64,000 bases of DNA from Panax quinquefolius. Taxonomy: Eukaryota > Streptophyta > Magnoliopsida > Apiales > Araliaceae. The DNA lies in NCBI GenBank assembly GCA_020205615.1, contig CM035151.1, forward strand, positions 17,896,322 through 17,960,321. The letters run 5' to 3'. The translations under genes were made by a program, and so were the position numbers. The notes below the pieces were generated by a model that saw only the letters and a list, made by a program, of their open reading frames with translations, ran no database searches and was not told where the DNA came from. Below, in pieces: positions 1 through 12,861 of this stretch (its first letter is position 1; every line of letters begins with the position of its first letter).

Positions 1-496
1 TGTAATCATAAGATATGGTTGTTCACATCCACTTGCTGACTATATCTTTGAGCATTATTTATATAATCTTGGAGTATGGTTGGAATATAATTCTCGATTT
101 GAGACAATGGAGATAATTATATTGAAAGAAGATACCCACCATTGGTATAAACAAAATAGTAATCTTGTCGTTCTTCTTTGGGGTCTTTTGGGTCAACCAA
201 GGTTAATGCTCAAGTCCTATGATATCTATTATAACTTAGATGCATGGTCTCCCATGTACGAAGGCTTCCTTGAGCATTTTTCAAAGATTTTAATTCCTAA
301 AATAGTTATCGACTGTACCTTTATGTAAAGTATCATTGGTTTGGAGTATGAGTATTGTTACTTGTATCGAAACTCACAGCTTATGTGTTGTCGTATTTTG
401 CATGACAATTGTATAAATGAAGTTTGTATTTGAATTCTGTACCGTGTATTTGGCGACTCAGAATGGGTTGTGTATACCTATTTTGGGGGCGTCACA
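1..496 (+). mobile_element. 3' end of a gypsy-type LTR (sense), cut by window start
   Basis: The segment ends with GGGGGCGTCACA at 496, the terminus seen on all sense-strand LTRs here (33217, 50528, 54985). Its body is the reverse complement of parts of the minus-strand LTRs at 2958 and 35608. The blocks around 20-60 and 180-260 match the complements of 3430-3470 and 3220-3310. The LTR start lies outside the window, so I cannot tell whether this is a solo LTR or the 3' LTR of a longer element. It abuts CACTA-derived DNA. The 82-residue open frame at 80-328 lies inside the LTR and is not a gene. Confidence 0.8.
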
Positions 497-655
497 AACA
501 TCTTCTGATCCTGATCACCCACCACCGCGTCGACCTCCACCACTGTTTATAGCCATAAATATGTTACTGGAATAACAAAAAGTAACGCATATTAATTTGA
601 ATGTAAATTATTTAAATAGTTTAATATGTATATTACTCTCGCATTATTTACTACT
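497..655. other. Short non-coding flank
   Basis: AT-rich sequence lies between the LTR end and the stop codon of the DUF4216 remnant. It is presumably the 3' untranslated part of the CACTA gene. I see no further signal. Confidence 0.4.
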
Positions 656-1500
656 CTATAATAATTGTGGAATACATATGTCATCAAACCCGTCATATTC
701 CACATCGATATCATTCTCGGATTCTATATCTTCTTTATCCTCAGTTTCGATATCAGTTTTGTCGTCGTTATCATCCTCAACGACTACGTAGTCATTTACG
801 ACGTTATCCTCGACATCATCGTCGGTAGGTACATCAACCACTTCAGTTGTCATCACATCTTCATCATTTAGCACTACCTGCTTGGGATTACTAACATCTT
901 TTTGCAGTGCCTCATCCATCCCAAACATATTAGAAACATCAAATGCACGTGTTTTAGTTGTGACAACTGTATACCAGAGGCTTCTACCATTTACGACATT
1001 AGGAGTGTAATACACTTGAGTCGTTTGACTGGCTAATATGAATACATCATCAGATCTTAGTATCGACTTGATATCTACTGTGACGATTCTATTACGATCA
1101 ACTTTAACACCTTTTTCAGTATCAAACCAGAGACACTTAAATGTAACTACCTTTTTACCCCCGTGATAGTTGAGCACAACCACATCCTGTAAACGTCCAT
1201 AGTAATTGGACTCAGAATCATTGTAACAGCTTCTCAACACCACAACTCCAGAATTGATTGAGGTGAGTTCATTCAAGTCATCGACCTTAAATCTGTACCC
1301 ATTCACGATGCAATCGGGAAAAGAACTAACAATTTTGTAAGGTCCTCGGATGACATCTATAAAACATTCAGAAATGTTCTCTTCTTCAACCTTTTTTCTT
1401 AAACCAATATTGAAAATTAGCATTAGTGAATGCTTCCAACTCTGCTGCAGTTAAAGCCGGGTTGGAGGCATACATTACCTCTCGAATGAACAATAATATT
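656..1500 (-). pseudogene. CACTA transposon protein, DUF4216 domain
   Basis: An open frame of 255 codons (1423 down to 656) reads as DUF4216, the C-terminal domain of many plant CACTA transposase proteins. Visible landmarks are VNGYRF, INSGV, ESNYYGRLQDVV, TFKCLWFD, GVKVD, DVFILASQTTQVYY and a final WYTVV. An acidic Asp/Glu-rich tail of about 75 residues follows. The true upstream continuation is in another frame (ALTAAELEAFTNANFQYWF, about 1425-1480), so a one-base slip lies in the A-run near 1395-1400. The start methionine of the long frame is therefore not a real start. The domain's function is unknown. It serves here as a marker for CACTA elements. Identification is firm; activity is very unlikely. 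Confidence 0.85.
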
Positions 1501-1881
1501 AAAATGCCTTAATATATAGATGAGTGCACTTATAAATTATATTAGACGCGACAAATAATTCTTCATACGTGATGTATGATGGTACTTCAGGCATATTTAG
1601 AAGCACGTACGTAGATACAATCTTCAAATCATTGTCGCTTAAGTAAGTCATCGTCTCATGACCAAATAACTTAGCCAAATATGTGAATACAACTAACTCA
1701 TCATCAGCATGAGATTGGGGACCGACGACCACATTCCTACTTAAACGGTTGCTTCGTTGAGACAACATTGTCAAAATACAATGAGCAGAAATTGACAAGC
1801 TCTTCCTTCGAATAACGTTCAGCAATAGAGCCCTCTACATGAGCTTTATTCTTAACTTTAGGTTTTAATCGACGCATATAA
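1501..1881 (-). pseudogene. CACTA transposon protein, DUF4218 C-terminal exon
   Basis: The reverse strand reads RRLKPKVKNKAHVEGSIAER and then a KEELVNFCSLYFDN block, both typical of DUF4218 (the domain between the TNP2 core and DUF4216). One base must be shifted near 1750 to continue into NRLSRNVVVGPQSH and LSDNDLKIVSTYVLLN, ending near 1560. The 5' edge follows an AG splice acceptor at 1882-1883. It lies directly upstream of the DUF4216 part, as expected. The frameshift shows it is not translatable as read, although the slip could be a sequencing error. Confidence 0.8.
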
Positions 1882-1962
1882 CTTAAATACATTCATTAAG
1901 ATATATATGAGTAGTATATATGAATATGAGAAGAATAAATCACTACAAAAAGATTATATTAC
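1882..1962 (-). other. Putative 81-bp intron in the CACTA gene
   Basis: On the minus strand the FER-type DUF4218 exon ends at GAGAG followed by GTAATATAATC, and the next exon starts after ...TTTAAG. Removing 81 bp joins YPFE with YMRRLKPK, which matches the usual DUF4218 order. It is AT-rich and has GT-AG borders. The string CACTACAAAAAG inside it is coincidental. Confidence 0.6.
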
Positions 1963-2085
1963 CTCTCAAAAGGATACATCCTCCGATATTTCACCGGTCC
2001 TTCAAGTTTGAGTTCATACGGTAGATGAATAGGCAGATGTTCCATTATAGTTTGACATGATGAAGTTTTTAACTTCTTTAGACTA
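1963..2085 (-). pseudogene. CACTA transposon protein, DUF4218 N-terminal exon
   Basis: The minus strand encodes IMEHLPIHLPYELKLEGPVK and YRRMYPFE, the signature opening of DUF4218 (consensus VHLPIHL...GPVQYRWMYPFER). An AG-type acceptor precedes it near 2086 after a T-rich tract. The large TNP2 transposase core that normally lies upstream is missing, so this gene is internally deleted as well as frameshifted. Confidence 0.75.
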
Positions 2086-2323
2086 ATTGAAAATATATAA
2101 AAATAAAAAAAATTAAAAATGAAACACAAAAATCAACATTGATATTACCTATGAAAGTTTTGAATCTTGAAGGCAGACAATAAATGCGATGGAGAGATAA
2201 TAAATATATGACAAGGAGATAACGAAGCTAGGAATTCAGAAATACAAAAAGGAAAAAAGAAGAAATTTTTAGAAATGTAGATAACGATGTTTTGAACATG
2301 CTTAATGAATGCTCATTTTTAAC
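2086..2323. other. Non-coding junction replacing the TNP2 core
   Basis: A-rich, T-rich sequence without recognisable coding signal separates the N-terminal domain from DUF4218. In intact elements about 2 kb of transposase core would lie here. It is probably intron remnant plus deletion scar. Confidence 0.4.
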
Positions 2324-2660
2324 CTAGTCAATATTGGTAAGGCCATAAGCGTCGACCAACATCTCCATGACATCATAGTCATCGGCGTATGAATCCCGTT
2401 GAATTGGTTGGTCTACAGTACTTTTGATCACTTCTATCAACTCAATTGATTCTTCGTGATGAATCTATATAGAGTAACGATCCACAAAGCCACGTAAAAA
2501 TAAGTCGAATTTAATCTCGTTCGCTTTCTTCCAGATCAGGTTTTTACACTTGACAAACGGGCATCTCATCTTTTCGTTCGGATCATCAACATGTTCTAGT
2601 GCTTTGTTCAAAAAGTTAGACACCCCATCTTGATAAACTGCGACTAATCCCCACCCATCA
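2324..2660 (-). pseudogene. CACTA transposase-associated N-terminal domain
   Basis: The reverse strand reads YQDGVSNFLNKALEHVDD, then NEKMRCPFVKCKN, LIWKKANEI, FLRGFVDRYS and IHHEE. This is the plant transposase-associated domain (Transpos_assoc family) found at the N terminus of CACTA TNP2-type transposases, with its paired cysteines (CPFVKC). A stop codon (TAG, forward 2465-2467) interrupts the RYSI-IHHEE stretch where the family usually has Trp or another residue. An acidic stretch ending LVDAYGLTNID and a stop at 2324-2326 follow. No methionine start is clear. With the downstream DUF4218 and DUF4216 pieces it marks a minus-strand CACTA gene of which the middle is lost. Confidence 0.8.
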
Positions 2661-2838
2661 ATGGGTATCCTACACTACATTCAACTCTGGGCAGCTGACA
2701 TTTTGAACTGAAAAAAAGACACATTCTGTACAAGTATATTCATGTATGTGGTCCATGCATGAATTATATATATATTTCTAGTATTTCCACTATACAACAC
2801 ATGGGTAAGGCTTCTCTATCCCATTCCTGGATGCGTCT
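2661..2838. other. Upstream flank of CACTA remnant
   Basis: No coding signal. It would be continuous with 15857 onward before the 2839-15856 insertion; the junction shares the 5-bp duplication. Confidence 0.4.
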
Positions 2839-2957
2839 TGTGACGCCCCAAGAATAGGTCCAATCCACCCAACCCATTATGAGTCGCCAAATACATGGTA
2901 CAGAAAAGAACTACAACTTCATTATTATAATTGTCATGCAAAATACGACAACATATA

Positions 2958-5900
2958 TGTGACGCCCCCAAAATTAGGTATACATCACCCATTCTGAGTC
3001 GCCAGATATCACATTATAAAAATCAATTACAACTTCATTTATACAACTGTTGAACTGTCGTATAGAATTCGACCATAGTTAATTGTGAGTTTTAATACAA
3101 ATGTATGTAACTCTCATGCTGCCTTGACCACAACCTTACAAAGGTACTTTACATAAAAGTATAGGCAAAAATCTGTTTTAGAAATTAAAATCTTTGGGAA
3201 GTGATCAAGGAAACCTTCGCATACATGGGAGGCCATGTGTCTGCAGGTTATAATAGATATCATATGTCCTTTGAATTATCCTTGGTTGAATTAATAGACC
3301 CCAAAGAAAATAAGAAGATTACTATCATCTTCTTTCCAATGGTGAGTCTTCTCTTGACATATAACTATCTCCACTGTCTCCAAGTGAATATTATATTTCA
3401 AATAAACTCCAAGATCATATAGGTAGTGCCCGTAGATATACTCAGCAAGTGGATGCGCACAACCCTGTCTTATAATAACACGAGGTTGTATGTCATTAGA
3501 CATCTTGTATGATAGTGGCAAAACTCCCTTCCAAAGTTGGGTTCACCTCACCCTATTTGGTTCACCAAAATTAAATATCAAATGACGTATACAATACGAC
3601 ACACTTATCTAAAGTTCTTAACAAAATTATTTTCATACTATTTAGGGAGAACCTCAATAGCTACAGACCACCGTTCTATTCCCCTGTTATCCCCACTCGA
3701 CGACTAGTCCCTGTTACGTTCTCATTTCCTGAAGAGAACAATGAAAGTAAAAGGGTGAGCACAACTAGCCTTGTGAAGAATATCATGACTAAAAATAATT
3801 TAATTATCAATAGCTTTCGTCAATAATAAATTAGAGATTTAGAACATATGGTATATGATAAAGCTTTTCAACCATAGTTGAAGCGGAACGAGCAATCCAT
3901 TAAAAGAGTCAAATAGACCATCAGGTCTATTATCTTCTCCATGTTAAAAGTCCACCAATAATGTTTTATCCCTGTAACATCAATCAACAATTTCGCCCAC
4001 AATCATATGAATAACTTCATAATCATAATTGTGATTACGAATTCCCTTTTCCGTACCGGGGCGAAGATGATTCTCATCACCTATCTTCACCTGAAATATC
4101 ACAAATCACGGTTATACCAAATCACAATTCCTGCTCATAATCATACTAATAAATTCATCTTTCCACTACAGGCCAAAGATATACAACTGTAAAACCAATA
4201 ATGATGAGACTCAGCTTAACATATAATTCACATCATCGAATCACCCCTGCACTACGACCAAGGATATTCGTTAATATCATATCCATGAATTATCCATGCA
4301 CTACGGCCAAGGATATTCATTATTCATTATTATCACATCCATGAATTAATATTTCATTGCTGAAACTCAGCTCAATAATTAATCTACATCATCAAATCAT
4401 CCCTGCACTACAGGCCAAGGATATTCTTTAGTATCACGACCACGAATTATCCATGCACTACGGGCCAAAGATAATCGTGTTTTCATCAACTAGTCCGATC
4501 GTGCCATAAAATAATTCATCTTTGCACCCTTGGCCGAAGAGAATCCATAGCCATAATCATACCAAAAACTATCCATCAATGCACTACGGGCCAATGAGGA
4601 CTTTTTCATTAGTATCACAACCACAAATTATCCATGCTCTACGGGACAAAGATAATCGTGCTTTTATCAACGGTCCTGATCATGCTATAAAACAATTCAT
4701 CTTTGCACCCTTGGCCGAAGAGAATCCATATTCATAATCATACCAAAAACTGTCCATCAATGCATTACGGGCCAATGAGGACTTTTACCACGTCATTTGT
4801 AACATTACGGTCATGATTATACCGAATAATCCCTGGTCATAATCAGACCAAGTCCATCTATGCACTACAGGCCACAGATGACTTTCAACAAAATATAAAT
4901 ATGAGGATGATGACAATGATATAAGAATTCAATAAAACAAGTTCAAGAATTAATTTAACCAAGAACTAATAACGTCTCATTTACTCGTAACTAGATTATT
5001 TTCATAAAAAATACCAAATCAATCCCAAAAATTATTTTTTTCTGAGATTAAGCATGATATAGTCCCATATTGAACATATATTTTTCTCGGAATTTTTAAA
5101 ATTCATTTACTATTTTTCAAAAATCAATTTCTAATTAATTCCTTAAGAAATTAGCTACCTTAACTTGAACTCCAGAAATTCCCAAATCTTAGCAGGATGT
5201 TACACATGTTAACGTGAGCTTCTAGTTTAAATTTCATGGTCATCGGAGTTATAAAACTTCAGTTATAGCGTTTTTCGTCGAAAAAACCTAAATATTGAAA
5301 TGGTCATAACTTGCTCATTTTAAGTCGGAATGAGCTCAGTTTTGGACAGGAGGTACTTTATACCATATAATTTTATGTCCCAAAAGGCTAGAATTATTCT
5401 CACAAATTAAGTGGCCAAAACATCCCTTTTAAATTTCTGGGCAGTAGCATTTTTCACTTTTGCAGCTTTTGACTCCTTTGCTAAAGTCAGTCCACACAAA
5501 AATTTACAACACCTTTTATAGTGATTCCACTTGGATAAGTTACAAAACTCATAGATCTAACTCTAGAACTTGACCTCACTCAAAAATTCAAAATATAATA
5601 GGAGATATGGTCAATTAAATTTTATGTTCCGTTTTTACCAAAATCTGATTTTCAACTCTTTGTGATTTCTAAGAAACTTTCATGTTAGCACATAATAACC
5701 AACATAACTCATCATAACACTTACTAATACTCAAAACATATGAGGACATCATGTATACAGATTATTTCCACAATTTAATAAGGAATGAATACAAAGGATC
5801 ATTCACCATGCATTTGGTAATCCACATAGACAGGTTATTCCAATAGAATAATAAAGAATGGAATAACATAAGAATTCACGAGGCATGCGATAGACTGCAT

Positions 5901-7067
5901 AGACAGGTTATTCCCAACAAAATAATAAATAATGGAACCAGGTCCGGCGTAAACGTACAGACAGGATATTCTGACATAATAATAAAAAATGGAATAATAA
6001 CAGAAATCACCATGCATGCGATACTTCGCATAGACAAGTTATTCCAACATAATGATAAATAACGGAATCAGGTCCGGCGTAAAACGCACAGACAGGATGG
6101 TCCAACAGAATGATAAATAATGGAACCAGGTCCGGCGTAAACGCACAGACATGATGTTCCAACAGAATGATAAAGAATGGAATAACAGAAGAATTTCACC
6201 AAGTATAGGGTAGCCCGCGTATACAGGTTATTCCAATAGAATAATAAAGAATGGAATAACAGAAGTTCTCTTCATGGATAAGAAAGAAATAATACTCCCT
6301 ACAAGTACAACAAATAATATTCCCTACCTTAGAAGAAACTGGATATTGGAAAAGTGAAGTAGCAGAATACTTTTCTTTTTTCTGTCTATAGTTTCTCTCT
6401 CTAGAGTTTCAGTGAATTCGTAAGAAATAATGAAGGAATGAGCTTCTATTTATAGAAAAATGTAAAGTGGCTCTTGGTCTTAACGAAAGGTTAAAATGAC
6501 TCTTAGTAATATTGAAGAGACAACTATTATTTGTGAAGGGGCAATTAACTCTTGAAACACCGAAGGGGCAAATAACTCTTGAAACACTGAAAGGGAAAAT
6601 AACTCTCGAAAAACTGAAGGGACAAATAACTCTTCGAAAATTGAATGGACAAATAACTTTTGGAAAACTGAAGGGACAAATTACTATTAAAACTTTAAAT
6701 CAACGATCCATATTGATTTACTATTATAATTTCAACCAACGGTCTGAAAAATCAGCACATCTCCTCATGGAATAATATTGTACCCAAAAATAATTTGGAC
6801 CGATAAGAAATATATTTTTCGGGTGAATAGTATCTCGTGAATAGTACTTCGGGACCAGTACCCTGTGAATAGTACCCCGACACAAAAATACCGTAAATAC
6901 CCGAGTGAATAATACTAGAGTGAATAGTAACCGGGTATTTTATGACAACTTGTCTACTTTAAAAAAAAATTCATATATCACCCTTAACTTTAAACTTTTA
7001 TCAATTTAACTATTTACCAAAATAGAAAAATTGAATACTTTTATTTCATAAAATTTGGGGTCTCACA
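2958..7067 (-). repeat. 3' LTR (4.1 kb) of the short-interior element
   Basis: In element orientation (minus strand) this is the 3' LTR. It holds, left to right: a conserved end block (2958-3540), blocks built on a TGCACTACGGGCCAAAGATA-like motif (4100-4880), a long unique U3/R stretch (4960-5740), repeats of an AATAAAGAATGGAATAAC-type unit (5830-6260), the TATA box (minus TATAAATA at 6447-6454), a 27-bp minisatellite (6536-6697), GTGAATAGTA repeats (6826-6925) and the LTR edge. It is much longer than the 2.3-2.8 kb LTRs elsewhere in the window. The ORFs at 3201, 3291, 4007, 4522 and 5835 are incidental. Confidence 0.85.
6536..6697 (+). repeat. 27-bp minisatellite, 6 units, in LTR
   Basis: The unit is about AAGGGACAAATAACTCTTGG plus 7 bases. 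Because 27 is three times nine, one frame stays open (KGQITLGKL-type nonapeptide). It lies just transcriptionally upstream of the TATA box (element is on the minus strand). The sister LTR has 8 units at 12862-13077. Confidence 0.8.
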
Positions 7068-7407
7068 ATCACCCTTCCTTATGAAATTTCGCCCTCGAAA
7101 TTTACGTACGTACCTGATATTCGAAGAGATGAGAATACTTTGCTTTCTTTTTAGATTGTACCTTCCCTGTTATATCCTCTGTATCATGATATTTCCATTG
7201 CTCATCTCCTGTATTTCATATATTATTCTAGAATATATCTTCAAAACAAAGGTTAATTGACATATCACAATTTGTCAACTTATCAAGTAAACAATTTCAG
7301 CTTAGGTAAGTCACACACTAGCGAAATATATAACTCGTCTCTCCCTCCTAGTTCTAGACTCTTATCTCCGCTTGACGACCATATCCCTAAGCTCTACGAT
7401 ACCAAGC
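7068..7407 (-). other. Minimal internal region with PPT, pol tail, leader and PBS
   Basis: In plus-strand order: PPT complement (7068-7081, CACCCTTCCTTA); a pol-tail remnant whose minus strand reads YSHLFEYQVRT-like, matching the YPHLFETPGT end of the chromodomain tail at 48500; a short spacer; the leader ending in the PBS complement (7387-7405). The leader shares a CGTCTCTCCCTCCTAGTTC block with the other elements at 41990 and with the complement of 22905-22920. Everything between leader and pol tail is deleted, leaving only sequences needed in cis. Confidence 0.8.
7387..7405 (-). other. Primer-binding site
   Basis: The minus strand reads TTGGTATCGTAGAGCTTAG two bases from the LTR edge. TGGTATC matches the usual complement of the initiator-methionine tRNA 3' end. 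An extra TA relative to the copies at 22854 and 42034 is visible. Confidence 0.7.
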
Positions 7408-10400
7408 TGTGGCGCCTCAAAATTAGGTATACATCACCCATTCTGAGTCGCCAGATATCACATTATAAAAATCAATTACATCTTCATTTATCAATTGTTG
7501 AGCGTCAGTATAGAATCGACCACGATTAACTGTGAGTTTTAATACAAAATGTATGTAACTCTCATGTTTGCCTTGACCACAACCTTATAATGGTACTTTA
7601 TATAAAAGTATAGGCAAAATCATTTTAGAAATTAAAATCTTTGGGAAGTGCTCAAGAAACATTAAATGCATGGGGGGCCATGCGTGCAGGTTATAATAGT
7701 TATCATATGTCCACGAATTATCCTTGGTTGATTGATAGACCCCCAAAGAAAAATGAGAAGATTACTATCATCTTCTTTCCAATAGTGAGTCTTCTCTTGA
7801 CATATAACTATCTCCACTGTCTCCAAGTGAATATTATATTTCAAATAAACTCCAAGATCATATAGGTAGTGCCCGTAGATATAATCAGCAAGTGGATGCG
7901 CACAACCCTGTCTTATAATAACACGAGGTTGTATGTCATTAGATATCTTGTATGATAGTGGCAAAACACCCTTCCAAAGTTGGGTTCACCTCACCCTATT
8001 TGGTTCACCAAAATTAAATATCAAATGACGTATACAATACGACACACTTATCTAAAGTTCTTAATAAAATTATTTCCATACTATTTAGGGAGAACCTCAA
8101 CAGCTATAGACCACCATTCTATTCCCCTGTTATCCCCGCTCGACGACTAGTCCCTGCTACGTTCTCATTTCCTGAAGAGAACAATGAAAGTAAAAGGGTG
8201 AGCACAACTAGCCCAGTAAAGAATATCATGACTAAAGATAATTTAATTATCAATAGCATTCGTCAATAATAAATCAGTGATTTAGAACGTATGGTATATG
8301 ATAAAGCTTTTCAACCATAATTGCAGCGGAACGAGCAATCCATTAAAAGAGTCAAATAGACCATCAGGTCTATTATCTTCTCCATGTTAAAAGTCCACCA
8401 ATAATGTTTTATCCCTGTAACATCAATCAACAATTCATGTCCACAATCATATGAATAACTCATAATCATAATTGTGATTCTGAATTCCCTTTTCGCACCC
8501 AGGACGAAGATGATTCTCATCACCTATCTTCACCTGAAATATCACAAATCACGGTTATACCAAGTCACAATTCCTGCTCATAAGCATACTAATAAATTCT
8601 TGCACTACAGGCCAAAGATATACAACTGTAAAACCAATAATGATGAGACTCAGCTTAACATATAATCCACATCATCGAATCACCCCTGCACTACGGCCAA
8701 GGATATTCGTTAATATCACATCCATGAATTATCCATGCACTACGGCCAAGTATATTCATAATTATAACATCCATGAATTAATATTTCATTCTTTGAGACT
8801 CAAATTCGATAATTAATCCACATTATCAAATCATCCCTGCACTACAGGCCAAGGATATTCTTTAGTATCACGACCACGAATTATCCATGCACTACAGGCC
8901 AAAGATAATCATGTTTTCATCAACGGTCCTTATCATGCCATAAAATAAATCATCTTTTCACCCTTGGCCGAAAAGAATCCATAGCCATAATCATACCAAA
9001 AACTATCCATCAATGCACTACGGGCCAATGAGGACTTTTTCATTAGTATCACAACCACAAATTATCCATGCTCTACGAGCCAAAGATAATCGTGCTTTTG
9101 TCAACGGTCCTGATCATGCTATAAAACAATTCATCTTTGCTCCCTTGGCCGAAGAGAATCAATAGTCATAATCATACCAAAAACTGTCCATCAATGCATT
9201 ACGGGTCAATGAGGACTTTTACCACGTCATTTGTAACATTACGGCCATGATTATCTTAGAATAATCCTCAGTCATAATCGGACCAAGTCCATCTATGCAC
9301 TCAAGAATACAGATGACTTTCAACAAAATATAAATATGAGGATGATGACAATGATATAAGAATTCAATAAAACAAGTTCAAGAATTAATTTAACCAAGAA
9401 CTAATAACGTCTCATTTACTCGTAACTAGATTATTTTCATAAAAAATACCAAATCAATCCCAAAAATTATTTTTTTCTGAGATTAAGCATGATATAGTCC
9501 CATATTGAACATATATTTTTCTCGGAATTTTTAAAATTCATTTACTATTTTTCAAAAATCAATTTCTAATTAATTCCTTAAGAAATTAGCTACCTTAACT
9601 TGAACTCCAGAAATTCCCAAATCTTAGCAGGATGTTACACATGTTAACGTGAGCTTCTAGTTTAAATTTCATGGTCATCGGAGTTATAAAACTTCAGTTA
9701 TAGCGTTTTTTGTCGAAAAAACCTAAATATTGAAATGGTCATAACTTGCTCATTTTAAGTCGGAATGAGCTCAGTTTTGGACAGGAGGTACTCTATACCA
9801 TATAATTTCATGTCCCAAAAGGCCAGAATTTTTGTCACAAATTAAGTGGCCAAAACATCCCTTTTAAATTTCGGGGCAGTAGCATTTTTCTCTTTTACAG
9901 CTTTTGATTCCTTTGCTAAAGTCAGTCCACACGAAAATCTACAACACCTTTTGCAGTGATTCCACTTGGATAAGTTACAAAACTCATAGATCTAACTCTA
10001 GAACTTGACCTCACTCAAAAATTCATAATATAATAGGAGATATGGTCAATTGAATTTTATGTTCCGTTTTCACCAAAATCTGATTTTCAACTCTTTGTGA
10101 TTTCTAAGAAACTTTCATGTTTTCACATAATAACCAACATAACTCATCATAACACTTACTAATACTCAAAACATATGAGGACATCATGTATACAGTTCAT
10201 TTCCACAATTTAATAAGGAATGAATACAAAGGATCATTCACCATGCATTTGGTAATCCACATAGACAGGTTATTCCAATAGAATAATAAAGAATGGAATA
10301 ACATAAGAATTCACGAGGCATGCGATAGACTGCATAGACAGGTTATTCCCAACAAAATAATAAATAATGGAACCAGGTCTGGCGTAAACGCACAGACAGG

Positions 10401-10954
10401 ATATTCCGACATAATAATAAAGAATGGAATAACAACAGAAATCACCATGCATGCGGTACTTCGCATAGACAGGTTATTCCAATATAATGTTAAATAACGG
10501 AACCAGGTCCGGCATAAAACTCACAGACAGGATGGTCCAACAGAATGATAAATAATGGAACCAGGTCCGGCGTAAATGCACAGACAGGATGTTCCAACAG
10601 AATGATAAAGAATGGAATAATGAAGAATTTCACCAAGTATAGGGTAGCTTGGCAGATATCTGAGTTATTCAATAGAATAATAAAGAATGGAATAACAGAA
10701 GTTCTCTTCATGGATAAGAAAGAAATAATACTCCCTACGAGTACAACAAATAATATTCCCTACCTTAGAAGAAACTGGATATTGGAAAAGTAAAGTAGCA
10801 GAATACTTTTCTTCTTTTTCTCTATAGTTTCTCTCTCTAGAGTTTCAGTGAATTCGTAAGAAATAATGAAGGAATGAGCTTCTATTTATAGAAAAATGGA
10901 AAGTGGCTCTTGGTCTTAACGAAAGGTTAAAATGACTCTTGGTAATATTGAAGA

Positions 10955-12839
10955 TGTTAGGTTTGTAATATTCAAGAACGCAATCAAATTGCATAAAAAG
11001 TGCGGAAATGTGTAAAATCAGAGTTTAAAAAAAATTTACAAACCATAAAACCGGATCACCCTTTATGCACAATTATTAATTAAACAAAAAGATAAAGAAT
11101 AAAATCATACCCTTGAAGATCGAGCTTCCTCAGGTACAAGTTCACCTCCAATCCTTTTCGCGTTCAACTTGAATCCACCGGGTTTGGTTCCTTCCTTTGA
11201 TCAATGTTAGCCACCCATGTGTTTGGCCTCTGAGGTGATCCACCAAGAAAAATAAAGATTCAAGAAGAAGGGTATTGGCTCAACCCTAGTTTTCCTATCT
11301 CTATAGAAAAAGGCGTACTCTCCAACAAATTGGAATTATGTAAATACGTTGAAAAGTCAACAACCCCACCACCCATAATAAGACTCCTCTTATTTTTAGA
11401 TGTGGGCAACCCATCTTAACAATTAAGGAATTGGGTTTTATTTAATTAATTAAATTCTTTTAATTAATTAAGCTCCCCTAATCTTATTAGGGATAATTAA
11501 TTAAATTCCTTTAACTAATATTCTTTCCTAATCAATTAGGAATAAATGAGAATACTTATATTAAATTAATTCTAAACTCTTTTAGAAATTAAAATAATAA
11601 TAATTGTAATAATATTAATAAGACTCCTCTTATTAATTTATATTTAATATTTCTAAAATATTAAATAATAAATATTAAGCTATTTAATTTATTCTATCAC
11701 CATAGATTAAATTAAATATACTTAATATATTATTACGATTATGCCATTAACTTCTTAAATAATTATTTTTCCTTTTATGGTGTGACCCTTTAGGTTCTCC
11801 ATATTAAAGCGGTTGTGAATAAATCAATTAGAACAATTCTAATTTTATTTAAATAAATAAATTAAATAATTAATTTATTTAAATAAATAATATTTATTCT
11901 ACAATAGGGATAAGCCTCCTAGCGATTAACGACTTTCCGGATAATATAGATTTCAACATTAAGCATAAAAGAACCTTTGAGTAAATAGTTACCGTACAAT
12001 TCAATCCTTCCACCATACTGATGTCCCAATTAAATATAAGGCGTGGAATTCTTTGTCAAGTCTTATTTTATTTAATTATATGTATTTCGATCCTTAAATG
12101 CACAACTCCAAATAATGCAGATTAGAAACTCCTTTCTAATTTCATTTTACCTTCGCCAAGGACTCACTGGGTTGTCATTTATCGAATCACATAGGACATT
12201 TCTTCTTTTATTAGAAGTGGTAGATTCTTTATTGATCATACATTATCTCCCGTATACAACTTATTATACCCAAGCATACCCTTTGATATACCCTAAGGGT
12301 CTTAAGGAATAAGTCAAAGTATAACTCATCATACACAAGATACTATGATGATCTCAAGTCAAGGATCACTTGTACTACTATCTTCTGAGAGAATTCCTAT
12401 TGATGAGCAAATAAAACTCCATTAGGTATTCCTTAGCGAGCCACGTTCAATGAACTTATTCTCTAATAAGCACCTACATACTACTTGCTTTAGTGTCTCC
12501 ACACAAATGATCATGAGATCAATCATCCTCATCCAATGAGCAAGCAACGTATGTACCAATCTATCTGGATTCACTAATCCCCAATTTAGTAATCCAATGA
12601 TTGGGAACTATTTTAGTTTTAAGCTTTCTAAGAATTTAGATCTCATTAGAATGATCATCATCATTATTCTAAAAGCATTGCTTAAAACTATGGGTTTATC
12701 ACATATTATAAAAACGACATTATGTAGATAATTAAAAGCCTTTAATAAATTAATACTTTTTATTAATAAATGAATAAGATTGTTACAAAGTATATGCTTT
12801 ATCATCAAACATGATTGGCTTATATGCATACTACTTTCA
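10955..12839. mobile_element. Solo LTR of a different family (copia-like)
   Basis: The segment begins TGTTAGG, ends CTTTCA and is flanked by identical GAAGA at 10950-10954 and 12840-12844, a clean 5-bp duplication. Removing it restores the sister LTR sequence at 6510-6520. At 1,885 bp with TG...CA ends and no coding frame or internal PBS, it fits a solo LTR. The sequence is unlike the other LTRs here (for example AAGTGCGGAAATGTG near the start), so I assign it to another family, probably Ty1/copia. The 65- and 101-residue frames inside (12115-12312, 12608-12913) have no recognisable domain. Confidence 0.75.
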
Positions 12840-12861
12840 GAAGAGACAACTATTATTTGTG

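Noticed and set aside
597..871. Plus-strand Ser-rich and hydrophobic frames
   Set aside because: Complement of the acidic tail of the DUF4216 remnant on the other strand.
1941..1953. CACTACAAAAAG as a CACTA terminus
   Set aside because: It lies inside the DUF4218 intron, without subterminal repeats or a partner end.
3201..3521. Paired frames repeated at 7641-7964, 34112-34407 and 35734-35982
   Set aside because: They are the same LTR end block in several copies, with different frame lengths in each and no domain.
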